From CASQEL01 sp036655975 (lineage in GTDB: Bacteria > Desulfobacterota > Desulfovibrionia > Desulfovibrionales > Desulfovibrionaceae), in the NCBI GenBank assembly GCA_036655975.1, contig JAVVPD010000052.1, positions 1 through 15,114 of the forward strand: a DNA stretch of 15,114 nt, given 5' to 3'. Shown here in pieces: positions 1 to 6,032 of the stretch; position 1 is the stretch's first letter, and every line of letters begins with the position of its first letter. The notes beneath the pieces were generated by a model that worked only from the letters and a program-made list of their open reading frames with translations, did not search any database and was not told the DNA's origin. Made by a program: the position numbers and the translations under genes.

Positions 1-332
1 AAAGCGTTGAGCGAATTATGCAGAATAATGCCGCTGGTGAATTCAAAAGGCTGGGGGGGGATGCCCTTGGACAAGCGAGACACGATGCCTTTCACATATT
101 GGGCGACCTCGGGGTCTTCCACCAAGGGCAATTGTGAGCGGATGAGTACCTCAAATTTGCGGCCCAGCTCTTTTTCGTCTTTAATGCCAAAACTGCCCAA
201 ACCTAAAAAGGCGTGGGCAGGGGGGATACAAAGGTGCAGACTGAACAGCACCAGCATGGCAAGCGCTGTCAGCGGTTGACGCCACCACATCCCGCCACGG
301 GGGCGTATGGGTCTGCTGGGCTGTGCGTTCAT
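1..332 (-). CDS. M48-family metallopeptidase, N-terminal part (runs off the window)
   Basis: The first 110 residues of a gene that continues beyond base 1. They begin with an Arg-rich n-region (R7, R10, R12, R18), a hydrophobic core at about residues 21-36 and an AHA|F cleavage site near residues 41/42, so the product is exported. The mature part opens with FGIKDEKELGRKFEVLI and later has PPQPFEFTSG, which resemble the start of periplasmic BepA/YfgC-type M48 peptidases. In Escherichia coli BepA acts in outer-membrane protein quality control. The HEXXH zinc motif would lie further in and cannot be seen, so catalytic activity is inferred. The ATG at 332 lies 8 nt after the cysS stop with only a weak ribosome site. 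A second in-frame ATG at 290 follows a GGCGGG and could be the real start, still leaving a full signal peptide. A C8 run lies in the coding strand at bases 53-60. Confidence 0.8.
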   Translation of the reverse strand, partial: MNAQPSRPIRPRGGMWWRQPLTALAMLVLFSLHLCIPPAHAFLGLGSFGIKDEKELGRKFEVLIRSQLPLVEDPEVAQYVKGIVSRLSKGIPPQPFEFTSGIILHNSLNA

Positions 333-340
333 TGCAGACT

Positions 341-1792
341 CTATAAGATGTCCCATACAGGGCCTTCAGGGGTATCGCGCAGGTCAATGCCCATGGCGGT
401 GCATTGCTCGCGTAAGGTGTCAGATCGGGCAAAGTCTTTATTTTTGCGCGCTTCTTGCCGTTCCTGTAGCACTGCGGCTACCACGCTGGTGTCAATGCCT
501 TTGCGCTCGGCACGCATCCGGCGCAAGTCGTCTAAAAACACCGAGGGCTGTTGTTCAAATAAACCCAGCACCTGCGCCCACTCAGTCCAGACTGCTTGCA
601 GGCGTACCAATAAGTCCCGTGTGCCTTCAGCGGCGCGCAGGCTTTTGTCTTCCATCAACCTGTTGGCAAGGCGCACCAGCCCGAAAATATGCCCCAAGGC
701 TGACGCTGTGTTGCAGTCATCGTCCAGCGCTTCATCCAGCGCCGTGGTCAGGGCCGTAAACTCTGTGTTCACGTCCTCCGGCAGGGCAATTTTTTTCCAC
801 TGGGCGCGTTGTAAGCTTTTTTCCAGTTCCTGCAAGCATTCGTACACACGCTTTTGGCCTTTTTCCGCCTCGTCCATACTCTGGTCTGTAAAATCAATGG
901 GACTGCGGTAATGCTTGCTCAGTAAGAAAAAGCGCAGACTTTCCGGCAAATAATGCTGTAAAATATCTCTAATCGTTTTAAAATTTCCCAAAGACTTGGA
1001 CATTTTCTCGGAATCCACCTGCACAAATCCGTTATGCACCCAGTAACGGGCCAATTCCTTGCCTGTAGCCGCTTCGGACTGGGCAATCTCGTTTTCATGG
1101 TGCGGGAAAATCAAGTCCAGCCCGCCCCCGTGAATATCTAAGGGCAAAAAGTCTGCGTTCATGGCTGAACATTCAATATGCCACCCCGGGCGCCCTTGGC
1201 CCCACGGGCTGTCCCATGACGGTTCTCCTGCTTTGGCGGCCTTCCATAAGGCAAAATCTAAGGGATCTTCTTTTTCTTCTCCCACGGCAACGCGGGCTCC
1301 GGCCTGCAGTTCGTCTAGGCTGCGGCCCGACAATTTGCCATAACCTTCAAAGGTTCGTACCCGAAAGTACACGTCCCCTGAAAGGGTGGCGTAGGCCTTA
1401 CCCTCTGCGATAAGTTTTTGACATAAAGCCTGCATTTCTTGGATATAATCGGTGGCCCGTGGCTCTGCCGTGGCCCGCAAAATGCCCAGCCGATCCATGT
1501 CTTCATGAAAGGCCTGTATGTAGGTTTCCGCAACTTCGCGCCAATCACGCTGTTCGTGATGGGCACGGGTAATGATTTTGTCGTCCACGTCCGTAAAATT
1601 GCGGATAAAATTGACTTCTAGACCCTTGTGTCGCAAATAGCGTACGAGTACGTCAAACACCAAGGCCGAGCGCGCGTGTCCGATATGACACAAATCGTAT
1701 GCTGTAATTCCGCAGACATACATAGCAACTTTTCCCTCACGCACGGGCGTAAAGGTTTCTTTTTTTCTGGTCATGGAATTGTATAATTGCAT
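341..1792 (-). CDS. cysS: Cysteinyl-tRNA synthetase
   Basis: Charges tRNA-Cys with cysteine in the cytoplasm, using ATP (class I aminoacyl-tRNA synthetase). From the chosen start the protein has 483 residues, close to the usual family length of about 460-490. The class I signature HIGH is at residues 36-39, after YVCG with the zinc-ligand Cys27. Other conserved segments are WHIECSAMN (second zinc Cys), a HGGGLDLIFPHHENEIAQSE block carrying the His and Glu ligands, and KMSKS. I start at the ATG at 1792, beginning MQLYNSMT. It has an AGGAG Shine-Dalgarno at 1804-1800 with 7 nt spacing, and MQLYNS is the normal family N-terminus. The open frame extends 9 codons further upstream to 1819, but that extension overlaps rpiB and has no family support. 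It sits between rpiB (10 nt upstream) and the M48 peptidase (8 nt downstream). Confidence 0.97.
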   Translation of the reverse strand: MQLYNSMTRKKETFTPVREGKVAMYVCGITAYDLCHIGHARSALVFDVLVRYLRHKGLEVNFIRNFTDVDDKIITRAHHEQRDWREVAETYIQAFHEDMDRLGILRATAEPRATDYIQEMQALCQKLIAEGKAYATLSGDVYFRVRTFEGYGKLSGRSLDELQAGARVAVGEEKEDPLDFALWKAAKAGEPSWDSPWGQGRPGWHIECSAMNADFLPLDIHGGGLDLIFPHHENEIAQSEAATGKELARYWVHNGFVQVDSEKMSKSLGNFKTIRDILQHYLPESLRFFLLSKHYRSPIDFTDQSMDEAEKGQKRVYECLQELEKSLQRAQWKKIALPEDVNTEFTALTTALDEALDDDCNTASALGHIFGLVRLANRLMEDKSLRAAEGTRDLLVRLQAVWTEWAQVLGLFEQQPSVFLDDLRRMRAERKGIDTSVVAAVLQERQEARKNKDFARSDTLREQCTAMGIDLRDTPEGPVWDIL

Positions 1793-1799
1793 GGTCTTT

Positions 1800-1804
1800 C
1801 TCCT
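1800..1804 (-). promoter_or_regulatory. Shine-Dalgarno of cysS embedded in the rpiB stop codon
   Basis: On the minus strand the rpiB stop TAG runs directly into GAG, giving TAGGAG. AGGAG is 7 nt from the ATG at 1792. This decides the cysS start over the upstream in-frame ATG at 1819, and ribosomes ending rpiB translation stop right on the cysS ribosome site. Such an arrangement suggests coupled translation, which is inference. Confidence 0.8.
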
Positions 1805-2240
1805 AGTATTCCCCGTCAATCAAATCAATACGCCGTTGGTGGCGGCCGCCTTCAAAAGGGGTATCGAGAAAGGCATGAACAATGGCGTAGGCAAGGCCTG
1901 CACCGGTGACACGTTCCCCGAGGCAGAGCACATTAGCGTTGTTGTGCTGGCGGGTGGCGCGGGCTTGAAATTCGGACGTGCACAGGGCGGCGCGGATGCC
2001 AGGCATACGATTGGCGGTGATGGACATACCAACGCCTGTACCGCAGATGAGAATACCTTGGCAGTCCGCATCCTCCAGCACTGCCGCGCAGACTTTGCGC
2101 GCGTACAGGGGGTAGTCGCAACTGGCGGTGGAGTGGGTACCTTCATCAATTATGGTATGACCGAGGGACGAAAGATGCAATATGAGTGATGATTTAAGCG
2201 TGAAACCCGCGTGATCAGAGGCAATATGTATAGAGGCCAT
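1803..2240 (-). CDS. rpiB: Ribose-5-phosphate isomerase B
   Basis: Interconverts ribose 5-phosphate and ribulose 5-phosphate in the non-oxidative pentose phosphate pathway. The product has 145 residues, typical of the RpiB/LacAB family. Conserved residues fall at the same numbers as in the E. coli enzyme: SDHAG with D9 and H10, catalytic C66 and T68 in ILICGTGVGMS, H99 in RQHNNANVL, and the phosphate-binding arginines in GGRHQRRIDLI near the C-terminus. The start at 2240 is preceded by AGGAG at good spacing. It lies 19 nt after the LolB-like lipoprotein gene and shares its stop region with the cysS ribosome site. LacA/LacB galactose isomerase subunits share the fold, but no lactose genes are nearby, so RpiB is the better call. 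Confidence 0.95.
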   Translation of the reverse strand: MASIHIASDHAGFTLKSSLILHLSSLGHTIIDEGTHSTASCDYPLYARKVCAAVLEDADCQGILICGTGVGMSITANRMPGIRAALCTSEFQARATRQHNNANVLCLGERVTGAGLAYAIVHAFLDTPFEGGRHQRRIDLIDGEY

Positions 2241-2259
2241 GCGGCAAACTCCTGTAGGC

Positions 2260-3042
2260 TTATTTAGTGGCAGCTTTGAGAGGCTGCAATTGGGTCGCTT
2301 CGGGTAAGATAAGTTTCAAATTTTCAGGCGTAAAGGCTTTGGGGGGAAAGTCCCGTTCTTTCACCAAGATAAGGGCTCTTTTGCCATTGGGGTGTTGGAT
2401 TTCGATCCGGCGCGGCAGGGGGGGGGTGTCGTCGGTGTAGGCGATGCTCATATCCCAGCCATGGGCGCCGTCTTCACGCCATTGCACGGGCAGGCCCTGA
2501 TCATTGAGGGACAGGATGCCGCGCAGTTTTTGATGGTCAAGGCTGTAGGCTATGCCGTTTTTTGTCGTATAGGCGGCGTTGTAGCTTTGTCCAAATACCT
2601 GAGTGTATTGCCCTTGTAGTAAAGAGGACAGGTCGCCTATCCCCAAGGGAACGGGCACCCCGAGGACGAGCAAGGGTTTTTGGTTCCCTTGATGAAAATA
2701 GGCTTTTTGCTGGCTGGGGTCGTACAAGAGGAAGTGCTTGCCTTCTTCGGCGATTTTCGCCACGGTCACGCCCACGCCCGCCATGACGTCCAGGCGCAAT
2801 TGGGTGGCATCGTTGCCCCACAACAGGGCTACCACGCGGCGGCTATCTCCTTCAGGGCCGTAGCGCAAACTCATCTGAACCCGGAAAGGGCGGGCGGCTG
2901 GGGCCGAAGCGCTTTCATAGCTATGCCATAAGGCTGTGGCGGCAGCCGGATCAGCGCTGACAGCGGGTATCTGCGGACTTTTGGCGCACGCGGTGAGGAG
3001 CAAAGCTGCAAGGCAGAGGGGAAGGAAGGGATGTCGCATCAT
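2260..3042 (-). CDS. LolB-like outer-membrane lipoprotein
   Basis: A 260-residue predicted lipoprotein. Residues 1-18 form a lipoprotein signal peptide ending in a lipobox (L-T-A-C, acylated Cys19). The residue after Cys is Ala rather than Asp, so the E. coli Lol rule predicts outer-membrane sorting. The body is mostly beta-strand-like, with segments such as RFRVQMSLRYGPEGD, LRLDVMAG and WDMSIAYTD, and it resembles LolA/LolB-fold or DUF4292-type proteins. I see no single diagnostic motif, so the LolB role (receiving lipoproteins from LolA) is tentative. Its ATG overlaps the TPR gene stop by 1 nt (TAATG), with a second ATG immediately after. I see no clear Shine-Dalgarno, consistent with translational coupling. 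A C9 run in the coding strand (bases 2418-2426) encodes part of DTPPLP. Confidence 0.7.
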   Translation of the reverse strand: MMRHPFLPLCLAALLLTACAKSPQIPAVSADPAAATALWHSYESASAPAARPFRVQMSLRYGPEGDSRRVVALLWGNDATQLRLDVMAGVGVTVAKIAEEGKHFLLYDPSQQKAYFHQGNQKPLLVLGVPVPLGIGDLSSLLQGQYTQVFGQSYNAAYTTKNGIAYSLDHQKLRGILSLNDQGLPVQWREDGAHGWDMSIAYTDDTPPLPRRIEIQHPNGKRALILVKERDFPPKAFTPENLKLILPEATQLQPLKAATK

Positions 3043-4748
3043 TATTTTGCCAGTTTCTTACGCAGACTTTCTGCATTGGGAGGATTAAATTCTAGAGCTT
3101 TTTCGTAGCCTTTACGGAATTCCACTGTATTTCCAAGGGCTTTGGCGATATCGCCATAATGTTCCCAGATGGTGGGGTCGGGCTCGCCGTCCATAGAAAC
3201 AGCCTTATTGATGGTTTCCCACGCTTGGGCTGTTTTTCCCGCTTTGAATTGCGCCCACGCCAGCGAGTCTACAATGTAGGACATGGTGGGGGAAAGGCGC
3301 ATGGCTTGCTCCAGCAGGCTGACGGCACGGGGGAGATCCTGGCCCTTTTCGGCAAGGGTGTAGCCCACATAATTGAGGGCCTGCGCGTGATCGGGGTGCC
3401 GGGTAATGATGGCTTCCATGGCGGCGAGGGCAGCTTTTTTATTCCCTTGTTCGTCCAACAATGATGCGCGCAGAAAGGCCAAATCTCCATTGTCGGGCCA
3501 AACTGTCACGGCTTTATCGGCGGCTTTTAAGGCCTCAGCCGATTTTTTCAGGCTTGCCAGCAAGCGTATTTCAATTTGCCACAGTTCTGTTTGTTCTGGG
3601 CTGCTTATCTGGCCCTGTTGGGCGGCTTTTAAAGCCTCATCAAGCTTGCCTTCTTGGGCAAGAAGTTGCACCCGCAAAAGTACGGCGCGGTCGAAATAAG
3701 TATTGTTTTTTGGTATTTTATCCAAAAAATTTAAGGCTTCGCGCACGTCTTGTCGCCCTTCATAGGCTGCGGCGGCTAGATAGAAAAAAACTTCGGACGG
3801 CGCGTTGGGGTTTTGGGCGATGACGCGTAATTGTGTTTCGGCCTGCGCGTATTTGCGGGCTTCCATAAACATGGAGGCCACGGTCAGGGCAAAAGCGGGG
3901 TCTTGGGGGCCTTTGTGGGCAAATTCCAAGGCCTTTGCGGGCTGATCAAGACGAAGGGACAGAGCAATGAGCCGCATGAGAACTTCCTGACTCTCGTCAT
4001 TGAGCTTCAGCATTTTTTCGTACACTTTGCGGGCGGCGTTGTACTGCTTGCCTCTTTCATAAATATAGGCCAATTCGGCCATGGCTTCGATAAATTCGGG
4101 AGAGGCCTTGACGGCTTTTTGCAAATAGGGCACGGCTTCGACGGCGCGATTCATACCGATGAGCGCACGGGCGTGGTAATAGTCTACCAAGGCAGTGCGT
4201 TCCTTACCGCTGATAGCGGAAAGAATTTTTTGCGCCTCGGCAAATTGCAGGCCTTTGACCAGCAACAGGGCGAGTTCTAGCCGCGCGTTAACATTTTCTG
4301 GGTGTGCGGTGGAAAATTTACGCATGTAGTCGATGGCTTCGTCTTTTTTGCCATTTTCCATCATCGATTCGGCATAGAGCAGACTCAGCGAGGTGTCTGC
4401 GGGAAAAAGGCTCAGGCCGATTTCAATGGCGGTGGGGGCGAGCGGCGACTTGCGGCTCATAAGCCAGATGGAGGATTCGATGTACACCGCAGGGGGCGGT
4501 GTGTGGGTTTTGAGGGCCTCAAGGGCACGCAGCAACACTTGTTCGTCTTCCTGACGCAGGGCCTGATCGTAGAGCAGGTAGGCGAAGGTACCTTGCGCTT
4601 CAGGGCTGAGCTCCCAAATGACGGCGTTTTGAGATTTTTTTTCATTGTTGCTGTCATGCGAAGCGCAGCCGCCGCATCCCAATAAGGAAAAGCACGACAA
4701 TGTGGTCACGGCAAAAAGCAGGTGACGGAGGTGAGACAGGTGTTTCAT
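3042..4748 (-). CDS. Tetratricopeptide-repeat lipoprotein
   Basis: A 568-residue protein. It starts with a lipoprotein signal peptide whose lipobox (L-L-G-C) puts the acylated cysteine at residue 25, followed by Gly, which predicts outer-membrane sorting. Almost all the rest consists of degenerate TPR units, roughly ten to twelve. Recognisable ones include AVPYLQKAVKASPEFIEAMA, AARKVYEKMLKLNDES and, near the C-terminus, an ALNYVGYTLAEKG unit followed by YIVDSLAWAQFKAGKTAQA, a pairing seen in many proteobacterial TPR proteins. TPRs are protein-binding scaffolds and no catalytic domain is visible, so the partner is unknown. The start is 2 nt after the sigma-factor stop, with only a weak AGG nearby, and the stop overlaps the start of the LolB-like gene. 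The tight coupling suggests the two lipoproteins are made together and may act together at the inner face of the outer membrane. Confidence 0.85.
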   Translation of the reverse strand: MKHLSHLRHLLFAVTTLSCFSLLGCGGCASHDSNNEKKSQNAVIWELSPEAQGTFAYLLYDQALRQEDEQVLLRALEALKTHTPPPAVYIESSIWLMSRKSPLAPTAIEIGLSLFPADTSLSLLYAESMMENGKKDEAIDYMRKFSTAHPENVNARLELALLLVKGLQFAEAQKILSAISGKERTALVDYYHARALIGMNRAVEAVPYLQKAVKASPEFIEAMAELAYIYERGKQYNAARKVYEKMLKLNDESQEVLMRLIALSLRLDQPAKALEFAHKGPQDPAFALTVASMFMEARKYAQAETQLRVIAQNPNAPSEVFFYLAAAAYEGRQDVREALNFLDKIPKNNTYFDRAVLLRVQLLAQEGKLDEALKAAQQGQISSPEQTELWQIEIRLLASLKKSAEALKAADKAVTVWPDNGDLAFLRASLLDEQGNKKAALAAMEAIITRHPDHAQALNYVGYTLAEKGQDLPRAVSLLEQAMRLSPTMSYIVDSLAWAQFKAGKTAQAWETINKAVSMDGEPDPTIWEHYGDIAKALGNTVEFRKGYEKALEFNPPNAESLRKKLAK

Positions 4749-4750
4749 AC

Positions 4751-5860
4751 CTATGAGTTGATCCAGTCTTCTGAAAAGTCTTTAATATCGCCGGTCAGAT
4801 GCTGGCGAAGTTTTTCCAGCAAACGAGCTTCCAATTGCCGCACACGTTCTCGGGTGACATTATACCGTTCCCCAATCTCGCGCAAGGTGACAGGCTCATC
4901 CGTGAGCAGACGATTTTGCAGGATGTAGACTTCTTTTTCGTTCAGTTTGGGGATGATGGTCTTGAGCCGACTTTGCAAAATATGTGCAATTTCAGACGAT
5001 GCCAGGGTTTCCTCAATGCCGGGGCCAAGGGCGGGTAAAAAATCCATGCGCGTGGCCCCGCCGGGTTCGTCGCCCACGGTGATATCTAGTGACATATCAG
5101 TAGAGGCTAGGCGTTGATCCATCTCATTTATTTGATCTTCTGTCACCCCAAGGCGTTCTGAAAGCATAACGGCATCGGGGTCAAAACCCTGTGAAATCAG
5201 TTTTTGGCGCTCTTTATTAAGGTTGTAAAAAAGTTTACGCTGCACCTGTGTGGTGCCGATTTTCACCATGCGCCAATTGTCCATGATGAATTTTAAGATA
5301 TAGGCCTTAATCCAGAAGGCTGCATAATAGGAAAATTTGATTCCCTTGTCGGGGTCAAATTTATTGACAGCGCGCATCAGGCCCACATTGCCTTCTTGAA
5401 TAAGGTCAAGCACATTCTGCATCCAACGGCGCTGAAAATCCATGGCAATTTTGACCACGAGGCGTAAATGTGATGAAACCAGACGAAAGGCGGCGTCGGT
5501 ATCACCGTTCAGGCGCACACGCTGGGCGAGGGCCAATTCTTCTTCGGGTTTGAGCATGGGGAAGCGGCTGATTTCTTTCAAGTACAGGTGTAAACTGTCT
5601 TTGGTGCCCGCCACTCTGGGCAATTGCGGCATGGGCGCGGCCGAAGAGTCGGCATCGTCCAAGTCTATGGGATCAACCTCAACAGGGTCAAGGTCAACCA
5701 CATCCTCCTCGTCAGTGTCCAATTCTTCAGCCTCTTCTGTATCGGGCGGGGTACTGTCCAGCACTTCGACCTCTTCGATAACTTTTGGCTTACGCGAAGA
5801 TTTTTTGGGAACTTTCGGGGTTTCGTCTTCTAACAATGATGTATTTTTACTTTTTTTCAT
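4751..5860 (-). CDS. rpoH: RNA polymerase sigma-32 (RpoH-type) factor with acidic N-terminal extension
   Basis: A 369-residue sigma-70-family factor. Region 1.2 begins near residue 88, region 2 includes LDLIQEGNVGLMRAVNKFDP (residues 151-170), and region 4 ends in a helix-turn-helix with VTLREIGERYNVTRERVRQL. The stretch NWRMVKIGTTQVQRKLFYNL (residues 195-214) matches the RpoH signature, including the RpoH box at about 207-215, which separates it from RpoD and RpoS. It therefore probably directs heat-shock or stress transcription. E. coli RpoH has 284 residues. The extra length is an N-terminal extension of about 85: a short Lys-rich stretch (2-26), then residues 27-72 with 22 Asp/Glu and no Lys or Arg. 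The start ATG lies between A7 tracts and has no strong Shine-Dalgarno. It is the first gene of the leftward operon. Confidence 0.88.
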   Translation of the reverse strand: MKKSKNTSLLEDETPKVPKKSSRKPKVIEEVEVLDSTPPDTEEAEELDTDEEDVVDLDPVEVDPIDLDDADSSAAPMPQLPRVAGTKDSLHLYLKEISRFPMLKPEEELALAQRVRLNGDTDAAFRLVSSHLRLVVKIAMDFQRRWMQNVLDLIQEGNVGLMRAVNKFDPDKGIKFSYYAAFWIKAYILKFIMDNWRMVKIGTTQVQRKLFYNLNKERQKLISQGFDPDAVMLSERLGVTEDQINEMDQRLASTDMSLDITVGDEPGGATRMDFLPALGPGIEETLASSEIAHILQSRLKTIIPKLNEKEVYILQNRLLTDEPVTLREIGERYNVTRERVRQLEARLLEKLRQHLTGDIKDFSEDWINS

Positions 5861-5874
5861 TTTTTTTACTTGCG

Positions 5875-5889
5875 TCCACCGGGTGTGGA
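5875..5889 (-). promoter_or_regulatory. Small hairpin in the leader of the RpoH-type gene
   Basis: On the minus strand TCCAC, a 5-nt loop ACCCG and GTGGA form a 5-bp stem about 14 nt upstream of the sigma-factor ATG. The 3' arm holds GGTGGA, the most Shine-Dalgarno-like sequence in this leader, although its spacing to the ATG is long. Pairing could limit translation at low temperature, or the near-palindrome (CACC-G-GGTG core) could be a protein-binding site. Both ideas are inference, and the stem is short enough to arise by chance. Confidence 0.3.
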
Positions 5890-5919
5890 TGTTTTTGTGG
5901 CTGTCAATAACTTGTGCAT

Positions 5920-5946
5920 GCTATAGTTTTGGTTTGTTCTTTTCAA
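5920..5946 (-). promoter_or_regulatory. Candidate promoter for the leftward sigma-factor operon
   Basis: Minus-strand TTGAAA (5946-5941) and TATAGC (5925-5920) are separated by 15 bp, slightly short for a sigma-70 promoter. Transcription would start near 5912 and give a leader of about 50 nt containing the hairpin at 5875-5889. A perfect TTGACA also occurs at 5907-5902, but no -10 box lies at the right distance downstream. The assignment is weak. Confidence 0.3.
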
Positions 5947-5962
5947 CGATTTTCAGTACTAA
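5934..5962 (+). promoter_or_regulatory. Candidate promoter for metH
   Basis: TTGTTC at 5934-5939 and TACTAA at 5957-5962 are 17 bp apart, the ideal spacing, but each hexamer matches the consensus only partly. The leader to the metH ATG would be about 64 nt, too short for a cobalamin or full SAM riboswitch, and I see neither. This candidate overlaps the -35 side of the leftward candidate, so the two operons may share a control region. Confidence 0.25.
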
Positions 5963-6032
5963 AAATGTTGTTCGGAATAAGTGCGTTGATCATTAGCCCT
6001 TTGCTCGGGAAACATATACAGGAGTTTGCCAC

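Noticed and set aside
213..911. 232-codon open frame on the plus strand, antisense to cysS and the M48 gene
   Set aside because: It crosses the junction of two well supported genes and its translation is low-complexity (Ser, Arg, Cys rich) with no recognisable family.
1793..1819. Nine-codon upstream extension of cysS
   Set aside because: It overlaps the rpiB coding end and lacks a ribosome site. AGGAG at 1800-1804 and the family N-terminus support the ATG at 1792.
5879..5907. Sigma-32 or sigma-70 promoter using the perfect minus-strand TTGACA at 5907-5902
   Set aside because: At 16-18 bp spacing the downstream sequence is ACCCGG-like, not a -10 box, and it does not fit the sigma-32 pattern or spacing either.
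5963..6032. Cobalamin or SAM riboswitch upstream of metH
   Set aside because: The leader is too short for a cobalamin riboswitch, and I see no B12-box or SAM-type core. Only a normal AGGAG ribosome site is evident.
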